Shown here piece by piece: positions 50,154 through 59,452 of a DNA stretch of 64,000 bases (the stretch's first letter is position 1; the number at the start of each line of letters is the position of its first letter). The position numbers and the translations under genes are program-made. Below the pieces are notes generated by a model. It ran no database searches, was not told the DNA's origin, and saw nothing but the letters and a program-made list of their open reading frames with translations. Location: assembly GCF_000376885.1 (NCBI RefSeq), contig NZ_AQXR01000011.1:186001-250000 (forward strand), written 5' to 3'. Source of the stretch: Alloscardovia criceti DSM 17774 (GTDB taxonomy: Bacteria > Actinomycetota > Actinomycetes > Actinomycetales > Bifidobacteriaceae).

Positions 50154-51248
50154 TTAATCCTCCGAAGATTCTACGGTTGTTTCGGTAGCTGCGTTTGTCC
50201 CTGGACCAGTGGAATTCCTGCTAGCCGTGGCTGAGTTTCCACTCTCACCTTCTGGTGAGCAGGGTTGCTGTGCCTGAGGCGAATGCCAGTGTGCGGCTGC
50301 CTGAGTGGAATGCTTATCGTGCACGGCTCGGCTTTGTGGTTCCATGGCGGAATTATGCGTGACAAACATGTCGCCCTGCGGCGTGGTAATAACCTCTACC
50401 GTTGTGCCATACAGGTGTGTCAGCAGGTTGGAGTCGAGCATATTATCCATGGAGGAGTAGTGCGGGTGCCCATCGAGCAGATATACCGCACCTGTCAGAA
50501 TAGGCAGTAAAACATTCAGATCATGTGCAACCACTTGAATGGTCATGCCCATCTTTTTATTGAGATCTGATAAAAGTTCTACGATGGAATGCTGGCTAGC
50601 AATATCCAAGTTGGCTAGTGGCTCATCCAAAATCAACAACTCGGGATTATTGACCAAAGCCTGAGCAATGGCAGCTCTTTGGCGTTGGCCACCGGATAAT
50701 GCGTTAATTTTCAGGCTGGATTGCCCACTTAAGCCCACAAAATCTAGGATGCTGCGCACATCTTCTCGATTTTGACGCGAGGAGGGGCGAAATCCCCAAC
50801 GTGTGCCTGTGATACCGAGCAGGACAAAATCAAAAACGGTGATATTGCTTTCGCTAGCCGTCGTATAATCCTGAGGCACGTAGCCGATATGTGCGTTTTG
50901 CTTACCGGCTGGTTCGCTGAGTACGCGAAGTTGCCCCGAAGATAGGGGAAGAATGCCAAGAATGGCATTGAGCATAGTGGTTTTTCCGGTGCCATTCGTG
51001 CCCACTATAGCGGTCACGCTATGTGCTGGAATGGAAAAATTACCCTGAGACCAAATAGTGCGATTACCGCGTTTTACGGCCGCATCGATGAATTCGATAA
51101 CCGATGCGTCACGCGTGTGCGTGTGCTCGCTAAGTGACTGTTCACCATGTGGCTGCGCAGTGTGATGGGTATGAGGAGATACGTCTGTGTGCATATGTGG
51201 CATGCGCTCAGAAGCGTCATCTGATCGCGAAGAAGAAGGTACAGACAT
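50154..51248 (-). CDS. Metal ABC transporter ATPase with His-rich N- and C-terminal tails
   Basis: ABC ATPase of 364 residues, about 100 longer than usual. Walker A GTNGTGKTT (83-91), Q-loop VPQDYT, signature LSGGQRQRAA and Walker B LLILDEPLANLD are intact. The N-terminal extension has eight His within residues 18-44 (HMH, HTHH, HTHT), and the Ser/Thr-rich C-terminal extension adds HDKH and HWH. His-rich stretches are normal in the binding protein or in periplasmic loops but are unusual on the cytoplasmic ATPase; here they may sense or buffer metal. The binding protein of this locus lacks such a loop. Confidence 0.9.
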   Translation of the reverse strand: MSVPSSSRSDDASERMPHMHTDVSPHTHHTAQPHGEQSLSEHTHTRDASVIEFIDAAVKRGNRTIWSQGNFSIPAHSVTAIVGTNGTGKTTMLNAILGILPLSSGQLRVLSEPAGKQNAHIGYVPQDYTTASESNITVFDFVLLGITGTRWGFRPSSRQNREDVRSILDFVGLSGQSSLKINALSGGQRQRAAIAQALVNNPELLILDEPLANLDIASQHSIVELLSDLNKKMGMTIQVVAHDLNVLLPILTGAVYLLDGHPHYSSMDNMLDSNLLTHLYGTTVEVITTPQGDMFVTHNSAMEPQSRAVHDKHSTQAAAHWHSPQAQQPCSPEGESGNSATASRNSTGPGTNAATETTVESSED

Positions 51249-51350
51249 AAATTATCTTTTCTACATGGAGGGTGGTTTGTGCTTCATCACAAGGCTACGG
51301 CATCCATATTTCCGTGTATGGCCCTGAGCTCAGGAGTGAAGCCAAAGATG

Positions 51351-51385
51351 AGATGAGGTGCTGAGCGGAGCCCAACACCTCATCT
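51351..51385 (-). other. Intercistronic stem-loop between binding protein and ATPase genes
   Basis: A 10-bp perfect stem (AGATGAGGTG 51351-51360 with CACCTCATCT 51376-51385) and a 15-nt loop in the 235-bp gap. No T-tract on the minus strand, so it probably protects the upstream transcript or attenuates read-through. The rest of the gap shows nothing clear. Confidence 0.5.
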
Positions 51386-51483
51386 ACGTTATATGAGTTG
51401 TGCACAGAATGCCTAACTCTTGTTCTGTGAGCTTATCGTGTAAAGCTCTTTCATCACTGAGCTATCGCATTATCGATTTCGAC

Positions 51484-52458
51484 TTACTGCTGACTCTGCG
51501 CGTCCAACGTCGAATTCAGCTCATCCAGCAGTGCTGAAATCCACTGGTTCAGCGTCGAGTACTGTGAAGGAATTTGCTCCGTAATATCCATGACAGGAAC
51601 ATCAGACTTGCCTGCAGTGCCGGTCAACATATTCGTCGCATCCGAACTTTCTTGAGGATTATTGACCAAGAAAGAAATATCATGCGCTTCGATAAGTGAC
51701 TGGAATTCCTGCAAATCTGCGGCTGTTGGCTCGGCTTCATTCGCGCTGGAATTTGCATAGCCTTGCGGTGTAGCATCCGTCAAACCCAGATCGGAGAAAA
51801 GATAGTAGGCAACGGCTTCTGTGGCGCCATACTTTTCACCTTCATGATTCGTTTTGAATTCGCTGATTTTCGTATCGAGTTCATCCTCAGTTTTCAGCCA
51901 AGCATCATACTGCTGCTGGAAGTAATCCTTAGAAGCAGGCAGAAGCTGCGCATAGGTCTTATTCAACGCTTCAGCCACGGCCTTACGTGCATCCTTAGAG
52001 AACCAGAGATGAGGATTATCCGATTCGCCGGCGCCCACGATGGAAGCCGCATTCACGGTGGATATAGATTTTTCTGAGGACACAGCTTTTGTAGCCCAGG
52101 CATCATAATTCGCGCCGTTGAGTACGGCTACTTGTGCAGAGGTGAGCTCAGCAATTTCGGCCGTGGAAGCCTCATAATCGTGTGCCTCTACGGTGGAGCT
52201 ATTGATGATGGAGGTTACCTTTACATGCTCTCCACCAATTTCTTGAGCAAGAGAACCCCATTGATTCACCGAAGCGACGACCGTAATAGGATCTTGAGCC
52301 TGCTCGGTGGTGGTTTGCTCGGAGCTTTCCGTTTCGGTTTTTTGTGTGGTTGCTGAATTTCCACACGCGCTCAGTGCGAAAATGGCTACTCCTGCGACAA
52401 TTGCAGTAGCAGCACGACGAATAACAGCAATGGCGTCAAAGTTTCGATGCTTCTTCAT
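51484..52458 (-). CDS. Metal ABC transporter substrate-binding lipoprotein (ZnuA-like)
   Basis: Cluster A-I/cluster 9 binding protein of 324 residues. Signal peptide with lipobox FALSAC (cysteine about 32) gives a membrane-attached lipoprotein. Metal-site residues are expected at His in VEAHDYEAS, His in DNPHLWFS, and further Glu/Asp/His in the C-lobe (IEAHDISFLV). No His-rich loop is present. It is the first gene of the importer operon and is separated from the ATPase gene by 235 bp with a stem-loop. Divergent from folD. Confidence 0.9.
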   Translation of the reverse strand: MKKHRNFDAIAVIRRAATAIVAGVAIFALSACGNSATTQKTETESSEQTTTEQAQDPITVVASVNQWGSLAQEIGGEHVKVTSIINSSTVEAHDYEASTAEIAELTSAQVAVLNGANYDAWATKAVSSEKSISTVNAASIVGAGESDNPHLWFSKDARKAVAEALNKTYAQLLPASKDYFQQQYDAWLKTEDELDTKISEFKTNHEGEKYGATEAVAYYLFSDLGLTDATPQGYANSSANEAEPTAADLQEFQSLIEAHDISFLVNNPQESSDATNMLTGTAGKSDVPVMDITEQIPSQYSTLNQWISALLDELNSTLDAQSQQ

Positions 52459-52494
52459 CTCACTTGACTCTTTCTACCTTATATCGAGTAATGC

Positions 52495-52515
52495 ACACAT
52501 AACCCTTTTATGTGT
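52495..52515. promoter_or_regulatory. 21-bp dyad between metal importer and folD
   Basis: ACACATAA (52495-52502) and TTATGTGT (52508-52515) form a perfect 8-bp dyad with a 5-bp spacer, in the 110-bp divergent intergenic region. The size would suit a Zur/Fur-type operator, but the sequence does not match a consensus I can confirm. Confidence 0.35.
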
Positions 52516-52568
52516 ACCATCTCATAGTAGCATTAATGAGGTATTGATAGACAGACAGGGGAGTTGCA

Positions 52569-53474
52569 GTGGTCAGTGAGGGACAACCAGCTTTACGAAT
52601 TAGTGGAACTGATGTGGCACACACGATTAAACAAGAGCTCGCCCGCGAAGTTCAGGAGCTGAAATCGAAGGGGATTCATCCTGGGCTGGGCACGATTTTA
52701 GTGGGGAACGATCCCGGCTCTGTGAAATATGTAGAAGGCAAGCATAAGGATTGTGCTGAAGTGGGCATGCAGTCCATTCGCAGAGATCTGCCTGCCGATG
52801 CAAGCCAGGACGACATCATAGCTGCCATTGAGGAACTCAATGCAGATGAGGATTGCGCAGGTTTCATCGTGCAATTACCCTTGCCAGAGCATGTCGACAC
52901 GCTGAAGGTGCTCGAGCATATTCGTGCTGACAAGGATGCCGATGGTATGCATCCGTTGAATTTAGGCAAACTCGTGTTGTACACCGATGAATTGCCGGAT
53001 ACAGCGTTGCCGTGCACACCTCGCGGCATCATTGAACTTTTGGAAAGCGCCGGCATCGATTTTGAAGGCAAGGATGTCTGTGTGCTTGGACGGGGCATTA
53101 CCATTGGACGCACCATTGGTCTGATGCTTACCGCTAAAGGCAAAAATGCTACGGTGACCACCTGCCATTCGAAAACGCGCCATATTGAAGATAAAATTCG
53201 TCGGGCGGATATCGTTATTGCCGCTATGGGGTCCGCACATTTTGTCAAGCCAGATATGATTAAGCCGGGCGCGGTGACCGTGGATGTGGGTGTTTCTCGC
53301 GTCTTTGTGGAGGAGGAAGGCCGCTGGCGCATTCAAGGCGATGTGGACCCAGCCTGCTATGCCAAAGTCAGTGCATATACACCAAATCCGGGCGGCGTAG
53401 GACCGATGACGCGCGCAATGCTACTGAGAAATGTTGTAGAGATGGCACAAAGATTTGCGCGAAAGACGCACTAG
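52569..53474 (+). CDS. folD: Bifunctional methylene-THF dehydrogenase / methenyl-THF cyclohydrolase
   Basis: Interconverts 5,10-methylene-THF and 10-formyl-THF; 301 residues. The active-site Lys lies in VKYVEGKHKDC, the segment FIVQLPLP is conserved, and the NADP-binding loop is VLGRGITIGRTIG, the actinobacterial variant. The C-terminal PGGVGPMTRAMLL signature is intact. The start is GTG with GGGGAG upstream. Single gene followed by the rpsA leader region. Confidence 0.95.
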   Translation: MVSEGQPALRISGTDVAHTIKQELAREVQELKSKGIHPGLGTILVGNDPGSVKYVEGKHKDCAEVGMQSIRRDLPADASQDDIIAAIEELNADEDCAGFIVQLPLPEHVDTLKVLEHIRADKDADGMHPLNLGKLVLYTDELPDTALPCTPRGIIELLESAGIDFEGKDVCVLGRGITIGRTIGLMLTAKGKNATVTTCHSKTRHIEDKIRRADIVIAAMGSAHFVKPDMIKPGAVTVDVGVSRVFVEEEGRWRIQGDVDPACYAKVSAYTPNPGGVGPMTRAMLLRNVVEMAQRFARKTH

Positions 53475-53617
53475 AGCATGTCTATGCTCCGCGCGTTGCT
53501 CAGCTTGGGGAGAACGGAGCGCGACACGCCCGAATTCAGCTGGAAATTTGGGTAGGTTTTAGCGTATCCTTAAAGGCGTATGTGTTGAAGTATCAATGCT
53601 TGTGCATGTGCTCGTCG

Positions 53618-53653
53618 CTTTGCAGAGTTTAGCTTGTGCTAAGCCTTGCAAAG
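53618..53653 (+). promoter_or_regulatory. Structured leader hairpin upstream of rpsA
   Basis: CTTTGCA (53618-53624) pairs with TGCAAAG (53647-53653), TTAGC with GCTAA inside, and the GAGT/GCCT bulge pairs except for one A-C mismatch, giving a nearly continuous 16-bp helix with a TTGT loop. It ends 56 nt before the rpsA ATG and is followed by A-rich sequence, so it is not a terminator. Possible site of S1 autoregulation. The remainder of 53475-53617 shows only a short 6-bp hairpin right after folD (GAGCAT / ATGCTC). Confidence 0.5.
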
Positions 53654-53709
53654 AAACGAAAAATTGAATATCGATAATTATCCGTGTAAGTCAAAGAAAA
53701 AACATTTTA

Positions 53710-55194
53710 ATGACAGATAACAAGAACGAAATCCAGAAGGTCGCTATCAACGATATCGGCACGGAAGAGGATTTCATCAAGGCAGTCGATTCCACCATCA
53801 AGAACTTCGATGATGGTGATCTCGTTGAGGGTACCGTTGTAAAGATCGATCACGATGAGGTACTTCTTGACATCGGCTACAAGACTGAAGGTGTTATTCC
53901 TTCCCGCGAACTTTCTATCAAGAAGGACGTGGATCCAGACGATGTCGTAGAAGTTGGCGACACCGTAGAGGCACTTGTCATCACTAAGGAAGACAAGGAA
54001 GGCCGTCTTATTCTTTCTAAGAAGCGTGCACAGTACGAGCGCGCTTGGGGCGACGTTGAAAAGATCAAGGAAGCTGACGGTGTTGTTGAAGGTACCGTTA
54101 TCGAAGCTGTTAAGGGCGGCTTGATCGTGGACATCGGTTTGCGTGGCTTCTTGCCAGCATCCCTCGTCGAAATGCGTCGCGTGCGTGACTTGGCTCCATA
54201 CATTGGCCAGACCATTCAGGCTAAGATTTTGGAGCTCGATAAGAACCGCAACAACGTTGTTCTTTCCCGTCGTCAGTACCTCGAAGAGACTCAGTCTGAA
54301 GTTCGTGAGACCTTCCTCTCTCAGCTTAAGAAGGGTCAGATTCGTGAAGGCGTTATCAGTTCCATCGTTAACTTCGGTGCATTCGTCGATCTCGGCGGTG
54401 TTGATGGTTTGATCCATGTTTCTGAGCTGTCATGGAAGCATATCGATCACCCATCTGAAGTTGTTAAGGTTGGCGATAAGGTCACCGTTGAGGTGCTCGA
54501 TGTCGATCTCGATCGCGAGCGTATCTCCCTGTCCCTTAAGTCCACTCAGGAAGATCCATGGCAGCGTTTCGCACGCACCCATGTTCCAGGACAGATTGTT
54601 AAGGGTAAGGTTACCAAGATTGTACAGTTCGGTGCATTCATCTCCGTGGATGACGGCATCGAGGGTCTCGTACACATCTCTGAGTTGGCAAACCGCCACG
54701 TAGAGAACCCAGAGACCGTTGTCAAGCCTGGTGACGAAGTATTCGTAAAGGTTATCGACGTTGATCTTGATCGTCGTCGTATCTCCTTGTCTTTGAAGCA
54801 GGCTACAGATTCTGTAGACCCAGCTTCTGAAGATTTCGATCCAGCTTTGTATGGTATGCCAGCAGAGTATGACGAAAACGGAAACTACAAGTACCCAGAA
54901 GGCTTCGATCCAGAAACGAACGAATGGATTGAAGGCTTCGAAAAGCAGCGCGAAGAGTGGGAAGCTCAGTACGCAGCAGCTCACGACTTGTGGGAAGCAC
55001 ACAAGGTATTCGCAGCAAAGCAGGCTGAGCTTGCAGCAGCTTCTGCTGAGGCTGATGGTGTAGAAGAGGAAGAAGCTCCAGCTGACTCCGCAGACGCTAC
55101 AAACTACAGTTCCGCAGCAGCAAACGAGGGTACCCTCGCAGCTGATGATCAGCTCGCAGCATTGCGCGAACAGTTGCTCAACGAGAACAACTAA
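53710..55194 (+). CDS. rpsA: 30S ribosomal protein S1
   Basis: RNA-binding ribosomal protein of 494 residues with four S1 (OB-fold) domains at about 35-105, 125-190, 208-278 and 295-364, as usual for actinobacteria (six in E. coli). Repeats such as [20 protein letters not shown] and [20 protein letters not shown] are clear. The C-terminal 130 residues are acidic and disordered. There is no SD before the ATG (an A-rich stretch instead), typical for S1 mRNA. Strong codon bias fits high expression. A terminator follows. Confidence 0.96.
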   Translation: MTDNKNEIQKVAINDIGTEEDFIKAVDSTIKNFDDGDLVEGTVVKIDHDEVLLDIGYKTEGVIPSRELSIKKDVDPDDVVEVGDTVEALVITKEDKEGRLILSKKRAQYERAWGDVEKIKEADGVVEGTVIEAVKGGLIVDIGLRGFLPASLVEMRRVRDLAPYIGQTIQAKILELDKNRNNVVLSRRQYLEETQSEVRETFLSQLKKGQIREGVISSIVNFGAFVDLGGVDGLIHVSELSWKHIDHPSEVVKVGDKVTVEVLDVDLDRERISLSLKSTQEDPWQRFARTHVPGQIVKGKVTKIVQFGAFISVDDGIEGLVHISELANRHVENPETVVKPGDEVFVKVIDVDLDRRRISLSLKQATDSVDPASEDFDPALYGMPAEYDENGNYKYPEGFDPETNEWIEGFEKQREEWEAQYAAAHDLWEAHKVFAAKQAELAAASAEADGVEEEEAPADSADATNYSSAAANEGTLAADDQLAALREQLLNENN

Positions 55195-55266
55195 GCGAGA
55201 ATAAAACGCTCGATTATGGTTGTGATGGCTTAAGCTAGCAACTCGCATAAGCTGAAGTGCTTATTC

Positions 55267-55303
55267 AAAGGATCCCATGTGAAAGCGTGGGGTCCTTTTT
55301 TTA
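55267..55303 (+). terminator. Terminator after rpsA
   Basis: AAAGGATCCCATG pairs with CGTGGGGTCCTTT with two G-U pairs and is followed by TTTTTTT. Confidence 0.9.
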
Positions 55304-55346
55304 TACGATAAATAACAATGGAATTATCTGTAATATGGTTGTGCAT

Positions 55347-55982
55347 ATGACATCCACACATCCAAAATTCATACGTGTAGGCATCACCGGCGGCATTGCT
55401 GCTGGCAAATCTACCGTCAGTAACCACCTCATAGAGCGGGGTTTTCCTGTCATCGATTACGATAAACTGGCTCGCGACATTGTGCGCCCGGGCAGTCCAG
55501 TACTACGAGAAGTGGCTCAAGCATTTGGTGAGCAGGCGCTAGATAGTCATGGAATGCTCAATAGGCCCTGGCTGGCGGAGCATGTTTTTCAAGATGATCA
55601 TCAGCTGCGCACACTGAATGGAATCATGCATCCTGCCGTGTACCGTCTTGCCGCCGAGCGAGAATCGCGCATACTAGCAGAAAAAGAGCACTCGATCATT
55701 TTTCATGACATTCCGTTGCTGGTGGAAACACGCCAGCTTGCACAGGATAATGGCATAATTTTTGATCATATTATGACCGTGGAAGCCAGCAAGGACGTGC
55801 GCATTGCGCGCATGATGGAGTCACGTCATATGACTGCTGCAGATGCTCAATCGCGTATCGCTATGCAACTGACGCGAGCGCAACGCGAAGAAATAGCGGA
55901 CCTGGTCATTGACTCACAACGACCCTTAGAAACGATGCTGGCACAGGTGGATAGCGCCGTCGATAACTGGCTGAGAGCATAA
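55347..55982 (+). CDS. coaE: Dephospho-CoA kinase
   Basis: Final step of coenzyme A synthesis, phosphorylating the 3'-OH of dephospho-CoA. It has 211 residues from ATG 55347; the frame is open to 55257 but that part overlaps the rpsA terminator. The P-loop GITGGIAAGKST is near the N-terminus, followed by VIDYDKLARD and HDIPLLVETR. A TAATAT at 55331-55336 would put transcription start 3-5 nt before this ATG, suggesting a near-leaderless mRNA; ATG 55335 is the alternative. The rpsA-coaE-uvrB order is conserved in actinobacteria. Confidence 0.92.
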   Translation: MTSTHPKFIRVGITGGIAAGKSTVSNHLIERGFPVIDYDKLARDIVRPGSPVLREVAQAFGEQALDSHGMLNRPWLAEHVFQDDHQLRTLNGIMHPAVYRLAAERESRILAEKEHSIIFHDIPLLVETRQLAQDNGIIFDHIMTVEASKDVRIARMMESRHMTAADAQSRIAMQLTRAQREEIADLVIDSQRPLETMLAQVDSAVDNWLRA

Positions 55983-56003
55983 CCGTAATTCGGCTGAAAG
56001 ATC

Positions 56004-56009
56004 TAGTAT
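56004..56009 (+). promoter_or_regulatory. -10 hexamer of uvrB
   Basis: TAGTAT is followed by AGAAGC and the ATG at 56016. The same TAxxAT-AGAAGC-ATGG arrangement precedes polA. No SD is present. Confidence 0.45.
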
Positions 56010-56015
56010 AGAAGC

Positions 56016-58124
56016 ATGGCTTTTAACGGAATTGAACGCATAGACAAACCCTTCGTGGTGAAGTCACCATATAAACCTTCAGGCGACCAGCCTAAGGCCA
56101 TTGATGAGCTCGCCACACGCATTGAAAATGGCGAAACCGATGTCGTATTAATGGGTGCCACCGGTACGGGTAAAACGGCTACGACGGCATGGCTTATTGA
56201 AAGACTACAGCGTCCAACTCTGATTTTGGAGCCAAATAAGACTTTGGCAGCGCAGCTTGCCGCGGAATTTAGGGAACTCATGCCGGATAACGCGGTGAAT
56301 TATTTCGTGTCTTACTACGATTATTACCAGCCAGAAGCGTATATCCCTCAAACGGATACGTTTATCGAAAAAGATTCCAGTATCAACGATGATGTAGAAC
56401 GTTTGCGCCACGCTACGACTGCAAATTTGCTGACGCGTCGAGACTGCGTCGTTGTGGCCACGGTGTCCTGCATTTACGGTTTGGGTACGCCGGAAGAATA
56501 CGCCAGTCAAATGCTGTTCTTGGAACGCGGCGAGCATATCGAACGCGATGATTTGCTCCGCACCTTCGTCAACATGCAGTACAAGCGCAATGACATCGAT
56601 TTTGCGCGGGGAACCTTCCGCGTGCGTGGGGATACCGTTGAAATTATTCCTGTATACGAGGAATTGGCTATCCGCATCGAATTCTTTGGCGATGAAATTG
56701 ATAGAATTTCCACGCTTCATCCGATTACGGGCGATGAAATTGCGGAAGAAGATACCATTCATATCTTCCCAGCCACACACTATGCAGCCGGCCCAGACCG
56801 CCTTGCACACGCCATCGATACCATTCAGGAGGAGCTGGACCAGCGCCTCAAACAGCTGAAGAAGGAAAATAAGCTACTCGAAGCGCAACGCCTCGAAATG
56901 CGCACCACCTATGATTTGGAAATGCTTCAGCAAATTGGTACCTGCTCGGGCGTAGAAAATTATTCGCGTCACTTCGATGACCGTGCACCGGGCACGCCTC
57001 CGCACACCCTGCTCGACTTCTTCCCGGACGACTTCCTGCTCGTCGTGGATGAATCACACGTGACCATTCCACAAATTGGCGCCATGTACGAGGGTGATGC
57101 CAGCCGTAAGCGCACACTCGTGGAGCACGGATTCCGCCTGCCATCGGCGATGGATAATCGTCCATTGAAATTCCCAGAATTCCTCACACATATCGGCCAA
57201 ACGGTGTACCTGTCCGCTACACCGGGTGATTACGAAATGAATCTATCCGATGGCGTCGTTGAGCAGATTATTCGCCCAACCGGTCTGCTGGATCCTGAGG
57301 TCGATGTGCGCCCAGTAGACGGTCAAATTGACGATTTGCTGGCAGAAATCAAGGCGCGCATCGAAAGAAATGAGCGTGTACTCGTCACAACACTAACCAA
57401 ACGGATGGCAGAGGATTTGACCGACTATCTCCTCGAGAGGTCCATTAAGGTGGAATACCTTCATTCCGATGTGGATACTTTGCGTCGTGTGGAACTGTTG
57501 CGTGAGCTGCGCGAAGGCAAAATTGACGTTATCGTAGGCATTAATTTGCTTCGCGAAGGTTTGGATTTGCCGGAAGTTTCTTTGGTGGCCATCTTGGATG
57601 CGGATAAGGAAGGATTCCTGCGCTCCTATCGTTCGCTCATTCAGACAATTGGTCGTGCCGCTCGAAATGTGTCCGGCAAGGTGATTATGTATGCGGATAA
57701 GCTGACCGATGCTATGCGTAAGGCCATCGATGAAACGAATCGTCGTCGTGAAATTCAGATGAAGTACAATAAGGACCATGGCATCGATCCTCAGCCACTG
57801 ATTAAGAAAATTAGCGATGTTAATGACATGCTGGCGAAGGAGGATGTGGATACGGAGGAGCTTTTGGCCAGTGGCTACCGCAATTCTGGCAAGGCCGGCA
57901 ACTCGCATCTGGGCGTGCCTACGATGGACGAAAAGTCTGCAGAAGAGCGCCATAAGAAGCTGCTCGAGGCGGGACTTCCGGCTCAAGATCTGGCAGATTT
58001 GATTCGTCAATTGTCCGATCAAATGCATACCGCGGCAGAGCAACTTCAATTCGAGTTGGCAGCCCGCTTGCGCGATGAAATTCGGGATTTGAAAAAGGAA
58101 CTCCGTCAGATGACACAGGCATAA
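56016..58124 (+). CDS. uvrB: Excinuclease ABC subunit B
   Basis: Damage-verifying helicase-like subunit of nucleotide excision repair; 702 residues. Walker [10 protein letters not shown], the beta-hairpin [20 protein letters not shown]-like [17 protein letters not shown] and QTIGRAARN are present. The C-terminal UVR domain for UvrC binding is at about 660-695 ([16 protein letters not shown]). The start fits a leaderless mRNA. Works downstream of Mfd encoded at 21171-24737. Confidence 0.97.
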   Translation: MAFNGIERIDKPFVVKSPYKPSGDQPKAIDELATRIENGETDVVLMGATGTGKTATTAWLIERLQRPTLILEPNKTLAAQLAAEFRELMPDNAVNYFVSYYDYYQPEAYIPQTDTFIEKDSSINDDVERLRHATTANLLTRRDCVVVATVSCIYGLGTPEEYASQMLFLERGEHIERDDLLRTFVNMQYKRNDIDFARGTFRVRGDTVEIIPVYEELAIRIEFFGDEIDRISTLHPITGDEIAEEDTIHIFPATHYAAGPDRLAHAIDTIQEELDQRLKQLKKENKLLEAQRLEMRTTYDLEMLQQIGTCSGVENYSRHFDDRAPGTPPHTLLDFFPDDFLLVVDESHVTIPQIGAMYEGDASRKRTLVEHGFRLPSAMDNRPLKFPEFLTHIGQTVYLSATPGDYEMNLSDGVVEQIIRPTGLLDPEVDVRPVDGQIDDLLAEIKARIERNERVLVTTLTKRMAEDLTDYLLERSIKVEYLHSDVDTLRRVELLRELREGKIDVIVGINLLREGLDLPEVSLVAILDADKEGFLRSYRSLIQTIGRAARNVSGKVIMYADKLTDAMRKAIDETNRRREIQMKYNKDHGIDPQPLIKKISDVNDMLAKEDVDTEELLASGYRNSGKAGNSHLGVPTMDEKSAEERHKKLLEAGLPAQDLADLIRQLSDQMHTAAEQLQFELAARLRDEIRDLKKELRQMTQA

Positions 58125-58135
58125 ACCCAACGATA

Positions 58136-58183
58136 AAATTCTCAGACCACACAAGGCGATAGGGTGGTCTGAGAATTTTTTTT
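58136..58183 (+). terminator. Terminator after uvrB
   Basis: AAATTCTCAGACCAC pairs perfectly with GTGGTCTGAGAATTT around a 13-nt loop, followed by TTTTT. Confidence 0.92.
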
Positions 58184-58318
58184 GCCTCATACGGCGTGCT
58201 CAACGTTGACATAAGGTAGACGCATAGGGGACATGCCTGTGGTCGAGAACTCGTAGTACCAGTGGTCTATACACTATATATATACGCATGTGAGAAGAGC
58301 AGCTACAGAAAGAGAATA

Positions 58319-59311
58319 ATGAGCGAAACCCCACTCTGGTTCATGATCGCCACTTTTATCGTTTTGGCCGTGTTTTTTACGGTGGATTTGGTGCTCATTG
58401 GACGCAAACCACATATTCCGAGTACGAAAGAATGCTTGCAACACATTGCCTTCTTTGTCGTTATGGCGTTAATTTTCGGTGGATTGATCTGGGCGGTGGC
58501 GGGATCGCAACCTGCGATTGAGTTTTATTCTGGCTGGCTGACTGAGTATTCGCTGAGCATTGATAATCTTTTTGTATTCGTCATTATTATGTCGAATTTT
58601 GCGGTGCCTAAACATTTGCAAAAATACGTGCTCTCTGTGGGTATTACGCTGGCATTGATTTTGCGCGGTATTTTTATCTTGGCTGGATCTGCCATTTTGG
58701 AACGTTTTACGTGGGTATTTTTCCTTTTCGGTGCCTTTTTATTGTACACAGCCGTGAAATTGGCAATGGGCAAAGAGGACGAGGATGACTATCAGGAAAA
58801 TATTCTCATCCGTTCTATGCGTCGCGTGGTGAAGATGACAGATGAGTACGACGGCAAGAAACTCCGTACGCGTGTGGAAGGGCAGCGCTACTTTACGCCG
58901 ATGCTGGTGGTTTTCGTAGCAATTGGCACGACGGATGTCATGTTTGCCTTCGACTCTATCCCGGCTATTTTTGGGTTGACACAGGATCCTTTTATCGTTT
59001 TCACCTCTAATGTGTTCGCTTTACTGGGTCTTCAGCAGCTGTACTTCCTGTTAGGTGCGTTACTGGATAAATTGGTATATCTGCCTATAGGCCTGTCCGT
59101 AGTGTTGGGCTTTATTGGTATAAAGCTGATTTTGGAAGCCCTCCATAGTAATAGTCTGCCTTTTATCAACGGCGGTCAGCCTTTGCACATGGTGCCGGAA
59201 ATTCCGACGTGGGTTTCGTTGCTCGTTATTATCCTGTCCTTAGGCATTGCAGCAGGCGCCAGTTTAGTGCGTATGAAGCGCGTGCAAGCCGTCGACTCTC
59301 CGACTAGGTAA
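58319..59311 (+). CDS. TerC/Alx family integral membrane protein
   Basis: Membrane protein of 330 residues with about nine helices. Family signature residues are in TEYSLSIDNLFVFVIIMSNF (Asp in helix) and VAIGTTDVMFAFDSIPAI (Asp/Asp pair), the proposed metal path. Relatives export manganese and help metalate secreted proteins. AGAAAGAGA precedes ATG 58319; the frame is open to 58262 without support. I see no yybP-ykoY manganese riboswitch in the short upstream region. Confidence 0.9.
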   Translation: MSETPLWFMIATFIVLAVFFTVDLVLIGRKPHIPSTKECLQHIAFFVVMALIFGGLIWAVAGSQPAIEFYSGWLTEYSLSIDNLFVFVIIMSNFAVPKHLQKYVLSVGITLALILRGIFILAGSAILERFTWVFFLFGAFLLYTAVKLAMGKEDEDDYQENILIRSMRRVVKMTDEYDGKKLRTRVEGQRYFTPMLVVFVAIGTTDVMFAFDSIPAIFGLTQDPFIVFTSNVFALLGLQQLYFLLGALLDKLVYLPIGLSVVLGFIGIKLILEALHSNSLPFINGGQPLHMVPEIPTWVSLLVIILSLGIAAGASLVRMKRVQAVDSPTR

Positions 59312-59320
59312 AACGTTTTA
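59309..59320. promoter_or_regulatory. 12-bp palindrome upstream of pyk
   Basis: TAAAACGTTTTA is a perfect palindrome beginning right after the terC stop, resembling the AAACGTTT core of LacI/CcpA-family operators. A second dyad CACGGTT / AACCGTG follows at about 59333-59351. It lies 133 bp before the pyk start, so a role is uncertain. Confidence 0.3.
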
Positions 59321-59452
59321 TGGCAACGATTGCACGGTTTGCATAACCGTGGCGTGTAAATCGTGTCAAAAGTACGATGAACACAGTAAACTAGGAAATG
59401 TGAAATATGGGCATAGCCCATTCCGTCTAGATAAAGAAACAGGTAGGCATTC

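Noticed and set aside
54430-55248. 272-codon minus-strand open frame opposite rpsA
   Set aside because: Same codon-bias shadow; hydrophobic low-quality translation and no start signal.
58184-58318. Possible yybP-ykoY manganese riboswitch before terC
   Set aside because: TerC-family genes often carry this riboswitch, but the conserved core and paired helices are not visible in the 135 bp upstream.
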